NCBI GenBank assembly: GCA_965237505.1
Contig: CBDEFR010000009.1
Location: 62,001-126,000, forward strand
Source of the DNA: NVTR01 sp965237505
GTDB lineage: Bacteria > Pseudomonadota > Alphaproteobacteria > Rhodobacterales > Rhodobacteraceae
Direction: 5' to 3'
DNA length: 64,000 bases
Numbering within the stretch: the first letter of the stretch is position 1; every line of letters begins with the position of its first letter. The position numbers were made by a program, and so were the translations under genes. The notes beneath the pieces are model-generated. The model saw nothing but the letters and a program-made list of their open reading frames with translations. It searched no databases and had not been told where the DNA came from. Positions 43,528-53,093 of the stretch are shown piece after piece.

Positions 43528-46340
43528 CAGCCGCGCGCCCTTTTGGCACCCTTGACGATCGCCTCGTTCAGCTTTTTCTCCAAACTTTTGCATTTCTGCG
43601 CGGAATGGAATTGCAGCCCGAACATGTCCTTGACGTAAAACGTATCCACCACTTGCTCGCCATAGGTCGCGATGACCGCCGAGGCGATGTAGACGTTGTT
43701 GTCAGCAAGCGTCCGGGTCAGGTCGAACAACAGGCCGGGCCGGTCCCGGGTATCGACCTCGATGATCGTGTAAATTTCCGAGCCTTCGTTGTCGAAGGTG
43801 ATCGATGTCGGCACCTGAAAATCGCGCTCGCGTTTCTTGATCTTGTCACGGTCCTTGAGCGCATCACGCGCCACGACTTCGCCTTTCAGCGTCTTGCCGA
43901 TCATCGCCCGAAGCCGCCCAAGGCGCGACTTTTCATAGGGCGCGCCATCGGCGTCCTGCACCCAGAACACCGCCGTCGCATAGCCATCCTTCGAGGTATA
44001 GGTGCGCGCGTCCACCACGTTGGCCCCGACCAGCGCCAGCGCACCTGCGAGGCGCGAAAATATACCCGGATGGTCAGCAATGGCAAAACAGGCGCGCGTC
44101 GCGTCGCGGTCTTCGTCGAGCAGCAGGTCGATTCTGATCTCGTCGTCGCCAAGTTGCTTGAGCATGTTGGCCAGAGTCACATGCGCCGCGGTCGGCAGTC
44201 CCTGCCAATAGGGCGGATAATGGCGCGCAACCTCGGCGCGTACGTCTTTCTTCTCCCAGTCAGCCAGGGCATCGCGCAGCGCGCGTTTTGCCTGATCCTC
44301 GCGGCCTTCGCGGTTGATGGCTTCCAGTCCGGTATCCAGCGCTGCGGAAGTCTGCGCGTGCAGATTGCGCAGCAACACCGCTTTCCAGTTGTTCCACGTC
44401 GCGGGGGCCACGCCGCGAATATCGCAAACCGTCAGAACTGTCAGCAAATCCAGGCGTTTACGTGATTTGACCGCACGGGCGAAATTGCGCACCGTTCGGG
44501 GTTCGGATATATCGCGTTTCTGGGCCATGTCTGACATCAACAAGTGATAACGCACCAACCATTCCACTGTTTCACATTCTTCTGCGTTCAAACCCAATCG
44601 CGGCGCCACCTTGCGGGCGATCTTTGCACCCAGAACCGAATGATCCTCGCTCCGTCCCTTGCCGATGTCATGCAGCAGCAAGGCCACGTAAAGAATGCGG
44701 CGGTTCACGCCCTGTTTCAGAATGCCGCTGGCCACCGGCAGCTCCTCAACCAGCTCTTCGCGCTCAATTTGCGCCAGGTTTGAGATGGCCTGAATGGTGT
44801 GCTCATCCACAGTGTAGGAATGATACATGTTGAACTGCATCATCGCCACGATCGGCTCGAATTCCGGAATAAATGCGGCCAATACCCCCAGCTCGTTCAT
44901 CCGTCTGAGCGCGCGCTCCGGATTGCCATGTTTCAGCAGCAGGTCGATGAAGATGCGCACCGCTTCCGGATCCGTGCGCATGTCGGCGTCAATCAATTGC
45001 AGGTTGGCCGCAATCAGGCGCATGGCGTCAGGGTGCAGCAAATAGCCGGTGCGCAAGGCCTCTTCGAAAATCCGCAACAGGTTCAACTTGTCCTTTAGAA
45101 ATTGCTTTTCGGTCGCAACGCTCAGCCGGTTCTGCACCACCTTGTAGCCATCCTTCACATTTTTGCGGCGCCGGAAAATTCCGACCAGACGGGGCTCTTT
45201 CTTGACATGCCTGGCCTCCAGCGAGGTCAGGAAAATCCGGGTCAGCTCGCCGACATGATTGGCGTGGCGGAAATAGTCTTGCATGAAATGCTCGACCGCG
45301 CGGCGGCCGCCGTGATCGGCATATCCCATGCGCTCTGCAACCTCGACCTGCATATCAAAGGTCAGCTGATCCATGGCCCGGTCGGTGATCAGATGCAAAT
45401 GGCAGCGCACCGCCATCAGAAAGTTTTCAGCAGCGATAAACTGGTCAAATTCTTCCTGGGTGAACAGTTTCAGCTGCAGCAGTTCGGCAGTGTTCTGAAC
45501 CCCGTGCAGATATTTGTCGATCCAGAACAGCGATTGCAGATCGCGCAGCCCGCCCTTGCCCTCCTTCACGTTCGGCTCAACCATATAGCGCTGGCCGCCC
45601 TGCTTGCGGTGGCGCTCGTCGCGCTCGGCCAGTTTGGCCTCGATGAACTCGCGCGCCGTGCCGCGGAACAAGTCGGCCAAGCGCTTGGCAAGCTCGTCCG
45701 CCAGCGGCCGGTGGCCATCCAGAAACCGGTGCTCCAGCAATGCCGTGCGGATCGTGAAATCGTCGCGCCCCAGCCGAATGCATTCCTTTACGGTGCGGCT
45801 GGCGTGGCCCACTTTCAGGTGCAGATCCCAAAGCATGTAGAGCATGCTCTCAATCACGGTCTCGGCCCAGGCGGTCAGCTTGTAGGGCACCAGAAACAGC
45901 AGATCGACGTCCGAATGGGGCGCCATTTCGGCGCGCCCGTAACCGCCGACCGCCAGCAGCGCAAGCCGCTCACCCTCGGTTGGGCTGGCCAGCTGATGCA
46001 GATGGCGGGTTGCGACATCCAGCGCACATCTGATGATGCAGTCAGTCAGATAGGCATAGGCGACCACGGTCGGGCGGGCATGTGTCGGCCGCTCGGCGAA
46101 AGTCGCGGCAATGTTGGCGCGTCCCAGTTCAAGCGCTGTTTGCAGGGTCGCCACGCATGCTTTGCGGATCGCGCGACCGTCCCGCGCCGCGCCGGCGTCG
46201 GCCTCTATCTGCGCCCGAACCCGGCGCCCATCGAAAATATCAGCCGCCGGACAAATCAGATCATCTGGCGCTTCCACATGCAAATCAGATGGATCCGGAT
46301 CAGAATCCGGCGCCACCAAAGCTTCTTGGGGCAGGGTCAA
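43527..46340 (-). CDS. glnD: [Protein-PII] uridylyltransferase / removing enzyme
   Basis: The 937-residue nitrogen sensor modifies PII proteins. The nucleotidyltransferase domain has VGGYGRAEMAPHSDVDLLFLV near 130; YMVEPNVKEGKGGLRDLQ follows; the HD hydrolase domain has LLLHDIGKGRSEDHSVLG near 557; two ACT domains (FAIADHPGIFSRLAGALAL and TIIEVDTRDRPGLLFDLTRTL) lie at the C-terminus and sense glutamine. It overlaps the upstream lipoprotein gene by 41 bases and murJ by one. Confidence 0.96.
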   Translation of the reverse strand: MTLPQEALVAPDSDPDPSDLHVEAPDDLICPAADIFDGRRVRAQIEADAGAARDGRAIRKACVATLQTALELGRANIAATFAERPTHARPTVVAYAYLTDCIIRCALDVATRHLHQLASPTEGERLALLAVGGYGRAEMAPHSDVDLLFLVPYKLTAWAETVIESMLYMLWDLHLKVGHASRTVKECIRLGRDDFTIRTALLEHRFLDGHRPLADELAKRLADLFRGTAREFIEAKLAERDERHRKQGGQRYMVEPNVKEGKGGLRDLQSLFWIDKYLHGVQNTAELLQLKLFTQEEFDQFIAAENFLMAVRCHLHLITDRAMDQLTFDMQVEVAERMGYADHGGRRAVEHFMQDYFRHANHVGELTRIFLTSLEARHVKKEPRLVGIFRRRKNVKDGYKVVQNRLSVATEKQFLKDKLNLLRIFEEALRTGYLLHPDAMRLIAANLQLIDADMRTDPEAVRIFIDLLLKHGNPERALRRMNELGVLAAFIPEFEPIVAMMQFNMYHSYTVDEHTIQAISNLAQIEREELVEELPVASGILKQGVNRRILYVALLLHDIGKGRSEDHSVLGAKIARKVAPRLGLNAEECETVEWLVRYHLLMSDMAQKRDISEPRTVRNFARAVKSRKRLDLLTVLTVCDIRGVAPATWNNWKAVLLRNLHAQTSAALDTGLEAINREGREDQAKRALRDALADWEKKDVRAEVARHYPPYWQGLPTAAHVTLANMLKQLGDDEIRIDLLLDEDRDATRACFAIADHPGIFSRLAGALALVGANVVDARTYTSKDGYATAVFWVQDADGAPYEKSRLGRLRAMIGKTLKGEVVARDALKDRDKIKKRERDFQVPTSITFDNEGSEIYTIIEVDTRDRPGLLFDLTRTLADNNVYIASAVIATYGEQVVDTFYVKDMFGLQFHSAQKCKSLEKKLNEAIVKGAKRARG

Positions 46341-47469
46341 TTACAGTCACCTGGTTGTCTTCGATCATAGCCACAGCAAGCCCGCGTTGATTGGTGCCGT
46401 CAGCCAGCAGACGAAAGACCCCATTCACCCCCACGAAGCCCGCGCTCTGCGTCAGCGCGTTGCGGGTCAGGGCGTCAGATTGCCCGCTGCTTGCCAAGGC
46501 GCCAATTGCGGCAATCCCGTCATAGGCCAGCCCGGCGATCGGGTGCGGCACGGATCCGTATGCAGACAGATAGCGATCCTGGAACCGCGAACTCAACCTG
46601 GGATCAGGCAGCGCGAACCAGCCGCCCTGAAGCCCGGGCAGGGTCAGCGCTGAGGTCGGGATATCCCATCGTTGCAAACCGATGAATTGCACGACCTCCC
46701 GGTCGAGCCCGTTTTCCGGCAAAAGCTGTGCCAGGAACGGCAACGCACCAGAGGTGCCGGAGGTCAGGAAAACCGACTGCGCGCCGCGGGCCTGGGCATC
46801 ACTGGTGATCTGCGGGATCGCCGCGATCACGCCTTCCTGGGACAACTCGAACGTGGTCACGCCAGCCAGCGTGGCGCCGCTGTTGAGGATCGCGCGATTG
46901 ATCGCCGTGCGGCCAACCTCTTCGGCGCGGTCCTGGGCGTTGACGATCATGATATGGCCCTTGCCCTGAGCGGCGGCGTAGCGAACCAGCCGGTTGGCGG
47001 TGTTCTGAAACGTCGGTCCGAGAACAAAAACATTGCCGCCGGCGATTGCGGCGTTGTTTGAGAACGACAGCACATTCACGTTGCGCGACGCCACCGCCAG
47101 CCCGGCGGCATTGGCGGATTCCGCAAATACCGGGCCAAGGATGATCTTGGCGCCGTCGCTGACCGCGCGGGCCGCGGCGGTGGCGGCAATCTCGGACCGG
47201 CCGGCGGTGTTGTAAACCCTGAGATCAATAACGATGCCGTCAAGATCAGCCATCGCCAGCCGGGCGGCATTTTCAAGGCTGGCCGCCAGAACCGCATCGC
47301 CGGAATTCTCCGAACCACCGGGCACCAGCAGGGCCACCGGGATCGGCCTGCCGGGGATTATCGATAGGCCGCCAAACGCATTGGGGTCACACGAGGCCAG
47401 AAATACCGCGAACAGACTCACGGCAAATCGCGCCAACGGCTTGCGGGTGACGGCGAAAACGGAAAACAT
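46300..47469 (-). CDS. Periplasmic-binding-type lipoprotein (penicillin-binding protein activator-like)
   Basis: The 389-residue precursor has an N-terminal helix and lipobox FLASC, then a type I periplasmic-binding fold: VALLVPGGSENSGDAVLAASLENAARLAM, IDLRVYNTAGRSEIA, ILGPVFAESANAAGLAVASRNVNVLSFSNN-type sequence, and GLAYDGIAAIGAL. This resembles LpoA-type activators of penicillin-binding proteins. Ligand or partner is not known. It is divergent from rsmI with a 95-base gap and begins the murJ-glnD direction group. Confidence 0.85.
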   Translation of the reverse strand: MFSVFAVTRKPLARFAVSLFAVFLASCDPNAFGGLSIIPGRPIPVALLVPGGSENSGDAVLAASLENAARLAMADLDGIVIDLRVYNTAGRSEIAATAAARAVSDGAKIILGPVFAESANAAGLAVASRNVNVLSFSNNAAIAGGNVFVLGPTFQNTANRLVRYAAAQGKGHIMIVNAQDRAEEVGRTAINRAILNSGATLAGVTTFELSQEGVIAAIPQITSDAQARGAQSVFLTSGTSGALPFLAQLLPENGLDREVVQFIGLQRWDIPTSALTLPGLQGGWFALPDPRLSSRFQDRYLSAYGSVPHPIAGLAYDGIAAIGALASSGQSDALTRNALTQSAGFVGVNGVFRLLADGTNQRGLAVAMIEDNQVTVIDPAPRSFGGAGF

Positions 47470-47564
47470 AGAGCGATCCTCACTTCCTCAGAGGATACAA
47501 ACTGACGGTCGGAGATTATGCAAGACCCCGAACTTAGTAAACGCCACAATCATCCGGTGGACGG

Positions 47565-48422
47565 GTGAGCCCGAACATCCGCGAGCTGGCGCCAGGGCTG
47601 TATTTTGTGGCAACCCCGATCGGCACCGCGCGCGACATAACTTTGCGGGCGCTCGATATCCTGGCCGCCGCCGATGTGATCGCCGCCGAAGATACCCGGA
47701 CTGCCCGTAAACTCATGGCCATACACGGAATTTCACTTGGGCGACGGCGCCTGATCGCCTATCATGATCACAATGGCGCGCACGTGCGCCCGCGCCTGCT
47801 GAAGGCGCTCAGGGATGGCAAATCGCTGGCCTACGCATCCGAGGCCGGCACGCCAATGATTGCCGATCCGAGCTTCGCGCTGGCCCGCGAGGCGATCGCC
47901 GCCGGCATCCCGGTGACCAGCGCGCCGGGAGCGTCCGCAGTGATCGCGGCGCTGAGCGTTGCCGGCCTGCCGACGGATCGGTTCGCATTTGCCGGATTTG
48001 CGCCGACCACGCAGGCTGCGCGGCGGAAGTTTTTTGCCGAATTCGCATGCGTTCCGGCGACTTTGGTGGTTTTTGAAAGTGCCAAGCGGATTCACAAATC
48101 CTTAGCCGATATGGTGATAGAACTGGGCCAAGACCGGCAAGCAGCGGTGTGTCGTGAGCTGACTAAAAAGTTCGAAGAAGTAATCCGCGGAACGCTGGGC
48201 GAACTATGCGCGCAACTGGCCGAACGAACGCTAAAGGGCGAAATCGTCGTCCTGGCAGACCGCAACCGTGAAGGCGCAAGCGATGAAGACCTGGAGGCGG
48301 CTTTGAAAGTTGCACTGCGGACCATGACCGTCAAAGACGCATCCGTTTTGGTATCGCAACGGCTTGGTATTGCGCGCCGGCGGGTGTATCAGGCCGCCCT
48401 GAAAATTGGCAGAACCAAATGA
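47565..48422 (+). CDS. rsmI: 16S rRNA (cytidine-2'-O)-methyltransferase RsmI
   Basis: SAM-dependent methylase of C1402 in 16S rRNA. The 285-residue protein (GTG start) has LYFVATPIGTARDITLRALDIL, VIAAEDTRTARKLM, ASEAGTPMIADPSFALAREAI, APGASAVIAALSVAGLPTDRF and a terminal KDASVLVSQRLGIARRRVY. All are tetrapyrrole-methylase-fold RsmI marks. The stop overlaps the yraN ATG (ATGA). Confidence 0.95.
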   Translation: MSPNIRELAPGLYFVATPIGTARDITLRALDILAAADVIAAEDTRTARKLMAIHGISLGRRRLIAYHDHNGAHVRPRLLKALRDGKSLAYASEAGTPMIADPSFALAREAIAAGIPVTSAPGASAVIAALSVAGLPTDRFAFAGFAPTTQAARRKFFAEFACVPATLVVFESAKRIHKSLADMVIELGQDRQAAVCRELTKKFEEVIRGTLGELCAQLAERTLKGEIVVLADRNREGASDEDLEAALKVALRTMTVKDASVLVSQRLGIARRRVYQAALKIGRTK

Positions 48423-48772
48423 GCGGCGCCGTCTCTTACCACGCCGGCCTTGCCGCCGAAGATCAGGTCGCCGCCGACTACCGGCGCCGCGGCCATGCAA
48501 CCTGCCAGCATCGGTGGCGCGGCAAGGGCGGCGAAATCGACCTGATCGCGCAAGACGGTGACGGGCTGATATTCATCGAGGTCAAGAAAGCCCGCAACTT
48601 CGCTCGCGCTGTCGAGCGCATCACGCAACGCCAGTTGCAAAGAATTTACAGTGCCGCCGCCGAATATCTGGCGCGCATACCGCTGGGGCAGAACACCCCG
48701 GTCCGCATTGACGTGGCACTGGTCAATGGCGCCGGACATATCGAAATAATCGAAAACGCGTTCGGACATTGA
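48419..48772 (+). CDS. YraN family (UPF0102) endonuclease-like protein
   Basis: The 117-residue protein has AAEDQVAADYRRRGHATCQHRWRGKGGEIDLIAQDGDGLIFIEVKK-type sequence: the GEIDLI...FIEVK residues are the restriction-nuclease-like core of UPF0102. The cellular role is unclear. It is the usual partner of rsmI and overlaps its stop. Confidence 0.9.
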   Translation: MSGAVSYHAGLAAEDQVAADYRRRGHATCQHRWRGKGGEIDLIAQDGDGLIFIEVKKARNFARAVERITQRQLQRIYSAAAEYLARIPLGQNTPVRIDVALVNGAGHIEIIENAFGH

Positions 48773-48825
48773 TCCTTGCGGCAGGCTGCGCCATGTAAGG
48801 GGCGATGCAAGCCGAGGGGATGGGA

Positions 48826-49773
48826 ATGCCGCTTAACGTCGCCATTCAGATGGACCCGATCGGTGCGATAGACATCGGCGCCGACAGCACGTTCCGCATC
48901 GCGCTCGAGGCGCAACTGCGCGGCCACCAGCTGTTTTACTACACGCCAGACCAGTTGGCGCTACAAAACGGCCGCGTCACCGCACGGGGCTGGCCGCTGC
49001 AGGTGCGCGCGACCAAGGGCGACCACTTCAGCCTCGGCGACATGACCGAGGTTGATTTGGCTGACTGCGATGTGGTGTTGCTGCGTCAGGACCCGCCGTT
49101 TGACATGGGCTATATCACCACCACCCACATCCTGGACATGATCCATCCGGCCACGCTGGTGGTGAATGATCCGTTTTGGGTGCGCAACTTTCCCGAAAAG
49201 CTGCTGGTGCTGAAATTTCCCGAGCTGACCCCGCCAACGACGATTGCCCGCGATCTCGGCGTCATTCAGGCGTTCAAGGATCAGCACGGCGACATCATCC
49301 TGAAACCGCTCTTTGGTAACGGCGGCGCCGGGGTGTTTCGGCTCGGCCCGGATGACCGCAACCTCACGCCGCTGCACGAGCTGTTCACCGGCATCAACCG
49401 CGAGCCGCTGATCGCGCAGAAATTCCTGCCCGATGTTGCAAACGGCGACAAACGCATCATTTTGGTCGACGGCAAGCCGGTGGGCGCGATCAATCGGGTG
49501 CCCAAGCCGGGCGAGACCCGGTCCAACATGCATGTCGGCGGGCGGCCGGAAAAGACCGGCCTCACAAAGCGCGATCGGGAAATCTGCGCGGCCATCGGCT
49601 CGCTGTTGCGCGCGCACGGCCAGATATTCGTTGGCATCGACGTCATCGGTGGTTTCCTGACCGAGATCAACGTCACCTCGCCGACCGGGATTCAGGAGCT
49701 GGAGCGCTTTGACGGCACCAATCCGGCCGCAATGATGTGGCAGGCGATCGAGGCCAGGCGGGCAGGTGGGTAA
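48826..49773 (+). CDS. gshB: Glutathione synthetase
   Basis: ATP-grasp enzyme joining gamma-glutamylcysteine and glycine. The 315-residue protein (start MPLNVAIQMDPIGAIDIGADSTF, preceded by GAGGGG at good spacing) has LLRQDPPFDMGYITTTHIL, NDPFWVRNFPEKLLVLKFPEL, ILKPLFGNGGAGVFRL, GDKRIILVDGKPVGAINRVP and TEINVTSPTGIQEL. It is intact. An earlier ATG at 48805 is less well placed. Confidence 0.95.
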   Translation: MPLNVAIQMDPIGAIDIGADSTFRIALEAQLRGHQLFYYTPDQLALQNGRVTARGWPLQVRATKGDHFSLGDMTEVDLADCDVVLLRQDPPFDMGYITTTHILDMIHPATLVVNDPFWVRNFPEKLLVLKFPELTPPTTIARDLGVIQAFKDQHGDIILKPLFGNGGAGVFRLGPDDRNLTPLHELFTGINREPLIAQKFLPDVANGDKRIILVDGKPVGAINRVPKPGETRSNMHVGGRPEKTGLTKRDREICAAIGSLLRAHGQIFVGIDVIGGFLTEINVTSPTGIQELERFDGTNPAAMMWQAIEARRAGG

Positions 49774-50789
49774 GCCTTCGCCTGCGCGTTTTCACGGCGG
49801 GAATGCGCTTGCTGGCCAAACCGTATCTGGCACATGTCAAAGACCCGGCGCATGCCCGCACCAGCTTTGAGCGCACCGCGCGTTTCTGCTTCAAAACACC
49901 GCCCTATTCGCTGTTTCTGCCGGATCAGTACCGTTGCGATGATCAATCACGTTCAGCGCTCTGGGTGTCTTCCGGCCGCCGTGCCACGCGCCGCCGGGTC
50001 ATTCTTTATCTGCACGGCGGCGGCTATCTGGCCGGCAGCCCGCACACCCATCGCGCGATGACCGCGCGCCTGTCGCGGCTGACCGGATTAGCGGTTTTCG
50101 CGCCGAGCTACCGGCTGGCGCCGGAACACCCCTATCCGGCCGCGCTTAACGACGCATCGGCTGGGTTCGCGGCGCTTGAGGCGCGGGGCTACCATCACGG
50201 CGATATCGTCATCGGAGGCGACAGTGTCGGCGGTGGTCTGGCACTGGCGCTTTTGTCACAGCTTTGCCGGGCCGGGCAGCCGCCGCGGGCGACCTTCATC
50301 TTTTCACCGTGGACCGACCTGACGCTTTCGGGCCGATCGCTGGTCAGCAACCGAAAAAGTGATCCGATTCTGCCGGTCGCGCGGATCGAGGAGATGCGCA
50401 ATTACTACGCGCGCGACAGCGATCCGCGCGATCCAGGCATGTCGCCGCTTTTCGCATCATATCCGGCCTGCACCCCGGTGCTCATCCAGGTTTCCGGCAC
50501 CTTGATATTGCGCGACGACAGTGTGCGGATGACCGCCCGCCTGCGCCAGCAAGGCGCGCATGTCAGCCTTGATGAATGGGATGATGCACCGCACGTCTGG
50601 CATTTGCTTGATGGCTGGCTGCCCGAGGCGCGGGGCGGCGCTGACGGCCACCGCCGAATTCATCAGGCAGGCACCCGGGCCTCGCTGATCGACAGGCGAA
50701 AACTGACCGCCTCGGCAACGCGCATCTTCAACACCGCGTCCGAGCCCGCCAGATCGGCAATCGTGCGGGCCACGCGCAGCACCCGGTGA
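49737..50789 (+). CDS. HSL-type alpha/beta hydrolase with shifted C-terminus
   Basis: The hormone-sensitive-lipase group hydrolase has YLHGGGYLAGSPHTHRAM (HGGG oxyanion), FAPSYRLAPEHPYPAALND, the nucleophile in VIGGDSVGGGLALAL (GDSVGG), an acid after VSGTLILRDD and the histidine in WDDAPHVWHLLDGWLPEAR. After LPEAR the frame is odd (GGADGHRRIHQ...) and runs into the convergent comM gene. Removing one G from the GGGG run near 50634 gives AALTATAEFIRQAPGPR and a stop at 50688, which is normal for the family. The enzyme core is intact. Confidence 0.8.
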   Translation: MAGDRGQAGRWVSLRLRVFTAGMRLLAKPYLAHVKDPAHARTSFERTARFCFKTPPYSLFLPDQYRCDDQSRSALWVSSGRRATRRRVILYLHGGGYLAGSPHTHRAMTARLSRLTGLAVFAPSYRLAPEHPYPAALNDASAGFAALEARGYHHGDIVIGGDSVGGGLALALLSQLCRAGQPPRATFIFSPWTDLTLSGRSLVSNRKSDPILPVARIEEMRNYYARDSDPRDPGMSPLFASYPACTPVLIQVSGTLILRDDSVRMTARLRQQGAHVSLDEWDDAPHVWHLLDGWLPEARGGADGHRRIHQAGTRASLIDRRKLTASATRIFNTASEPARSAIVRATRSTR

Positions 50790-51346
50790 TAGCCCCGCGC
50801 CGACAGCCCGAACTTCTTTGCGACCCGGATCGGCAGCGCTTTTCCTTCACCGCCCGGGGCGGCGATCTTTTCCAGCAGGTTGCCTTTGGCATCTGAATTT
50901 ACCCGGGTTCCTGGCAGGTTGCGAAATCGCTCGGCCTGCACATCGCGCCCGCGCTGACCCGGGCCGCTACCAGCGCCGTGGACTCACCGCTTTCGGGCAA
51001 CTCAAGATCGGCGAACGCCACCGGCGGCACCTCGACGCGCAGATCGAACCGGTCCATCAGCGGCCCTGAAATGCGGCCCAGATAGTCCTCGCCGCAATTG
51101 GGCACCCGGGCACAGGCGCGCGCCGGATCGGCGAGATAGCCGCATTTGCACGGATTGGCCGCCGCCACCAGCATGAACCGGCACGGATAGCGCACGTGCG
51201 CGTTGGCCCGGCTCACCACCACCTCGCCGTTTTCGATCGGCTGGCGCAGGGTTTCCAGCACCGCGCGCGGAAACTCCGGTATTATGGGGCAAACTCACCA
51301 CAATTGATGGTAGACATATCTTAAATAGTGATATATCTAGTGATCC

Positions 51347-51841
51347 ATGAAGGACATTGCAGAATACGAACGCCCGAACACCGTATCGGGACTGGTTGCC
51401 AAGCACGCCGAACTATCCGCGCTGCGTGACCGATACAAATCAGAGATCAAAAAATTGACCGTGGATATAGATCACGTTGACGCGGCTATCAGGCTGTTTG
51501 ACCCGGATGCGGACACACACGCGATAAAGCAGTACGTCACAAAGCACCGCGCGCAAAAGGGTTCTGTAAAGCGATTCGTGCTGAATGCCTTTCGTGATGC
51601 AAAGGTGCCGCTTACATCGCGTCAGATCACCGAAATGTGGGCGAAGGATCGAGGGCTGGTCGCTGACGAGGCTACGCTATGCACCCTGCGAAAACGCATC
51701 GGAGCCTGCATAAAGACGTGTGTGGATCAAGGGCTTATTGAGGATCGCGGCTGGACCAAGGACCACGGTGTGAACGGCCCTTATAAGTTGTGGGCGATTG
51801 CAGGAAAATGGCGACCCAAAAATAGCGAAGGGGAGCGTTAA
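51347..51841 (+). CDS. Coiled-coil plus winged-helix-like cargo protein
   Basis: The 164-residue protein has an N-terminal coiled coil (LVAKHAELSALRDRYKSEIKKLTVDIDHVDAAIRLF-type heptads, residues 17-52) and a C-terminal domain with VLNAFRDAKVPLTSRQITEMWAKD, the pattern of a winged helix. It begins 70 bases inside the left end of the element. I do not recognise the family. A regulatory or transposition-helper role is only a guess. Confidence 0.6.
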   Translation: MKDIAEYERPNTVSGLVAKHAELSALRDRYKSEIKKLTVDIDHVDAAIRLFDPDADTHAIKQYVTKHRAQKGSVKRFVLNAFRDAKVPLTSRQITEMWAKDRGLVADEATLCTLRKRIGACIKTCVDQGLIEDRGWTKDHGVNGPYKLWAIAGKWRPKNSEGER

Positions 51842-51939
51842 CTCCCCTCGCAAGTCACTCCCTTTCGGGAAACGGACATCCCTAAGGAGCCGTGTGTGAT
51901 TGTTATTTAGCCCGGAACCGCATCCTTTTCAAGACAAAA

Positions 51940-52374
51940 CTACGGCAGTTTCGGCAGCCACTTGTAGGCAATAGACAGTATTTCATTAAATTCTTTCGGG
52001 TCTAGGCGTGGAATAACTTTTCCAAACAATGGTTCAAGTCTGGCGGTGGAGACAGTGTAATAATGGTTGCACACTACCCACGAGTCTCGTTTTCTGTCGG
52101 CCTGGAATGACAGTTTGTGTGCTCATTGCGCGCTCTCGCCCTCTTGTGGGTCGGTTGAAACGGGCAAAACTAGGCAGTGTCCATGTAACGTATTTTTGAA
52201 AGATATAACGACCACAGGGCTTCGCTTATGCATCTCCGGTAAAAACGCATCTCGCCAAAACGAGCACCAATAAAGCTGGCGTATCATTGGTGCGGCGCGA
52301 ATCTTTGGCTGAACTCGTATCGCTTCGTATTCAACCACTTCGGAATTCGGCGCTGAATCCTGATCCTCAGGCAC
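51940..52374 (-). pseudogene. MazF/PemK-like toxin with in-frame TGA
   Basis: The first part encodes MIRQLYWCSFWRDAFLPEMHKRSPVVVISFKNTLHGHCLVLPVSTDPQ, a MazF/PemK barrel start (YWCSFWRD, KRSPVVVIS, VLPVST), and stops at TGA (52123-52125). The same frame continues AHKLSFQADRKRDSWVVCNHYYTVSTARLEPLFGKVIPRLDPKEFNEIL to a TAG at 51940, the expected second half. A tryptophan codon (QWAHKLSF) would be expected at the stop, as with the amidohydrolase. No antitoxin gene is evident beside it. Confidence 0.75.
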
Positions 52375-52514
52375 TAGCTAGTCCTTGTTTTTTTGTCGCC
52401 TGGGTATGTAATATTTACCCCGTGTGACCTCTCATAAGTTGACCCGGCAATAAATTTGACTCATTAATGCCGTGTTGTGTGGCTGCCTTGCAGTCATTTT
52501 GATTGTGGTGGAGC

Positions 52515-52589
52515 CGGGACCAAAGTCCCGACCCCTATCGCCCTAAAGTGGCGACTGCTCACCTAACCGGGTGGTCAAGACCCCGTTAG
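52515..52589 (-). other. Cluster of three hairpins in the element
   Basis: Three consecutive stems: CGGGAC-CAAA-GTCCCG-type (52515-52530), TCGCC-CTAAAGT-GGCGA (52538-52554) and CTAAC...GTTAG enclosing a GGGT/ACCCC pairing (52563-52589). They start about 30 bases beyond the stop of the minus-strand winged-helix gene. They may be a 3' UTR structure, a terminator array or a small RNA. Confidence 0.4.
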
Positions 52590-53093
52590 ATCAGGGTGGT
52601 CGTCATATGGGTTCCATCTCATGCCTCTTTCTCAGTTTCAGGTTCGATTTCGCGCCGCTGCGTTGTATAAACGCCTTTGCGCCCGGCAACTGAAAAGAGG
52701 AGTTCTTTTCTCGTCATTCTGTAGATTTTGTTTGCCAAAGCGTCGCGTGGAGATTTGACATCGTGCTCTCGAAAGAGGCCGACAAAAATCTCGTCGATGG
52801 TTGCCACGCCGTCAAATTTGGCATTCACCAAATTCACGATCTGCATATCCGCCTCGTTAAATTGGAAGCTAACCAATTGCGCGCGCATATCAGACGGAAG
52901 ATCCATCACGTCACCAAGGCGACTTCCTACCCTGTTGTCAGCTCCGAGATTCAAAGAAGTGTTTTGAGGGGCGTTTGCCGCTTCCATTTTAGGGAGGATG
53001 TCTTCAAAGCGCCTTAGGATTCCGATGTGACGGCGCATTTTTTGGTCGTCACGCTTTGAGCGGAAGTACTCTACACTGCGCTTGTGGTGCTCT

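Noticed and set aside
41968..43638. 556-codon open frame opposite murJ
   Set aside because: Composition is dominated by Arg, His and Gln, typical for the antisense of a membrane-protein gene.
45102..46370. Long open frame opposite glnD
   Set aside because: It is the mirror of a high-GC coding region; no domain, start signal or family-like pattern.
52563..52596. attC-like pairing ATCTAAC ... GTTAGGT on the minus strand
   Set aside because: The outer boxes fit the integron consensus, but only 17 bases lie between them, too short for an attC site, and no integrase or cassette is near.
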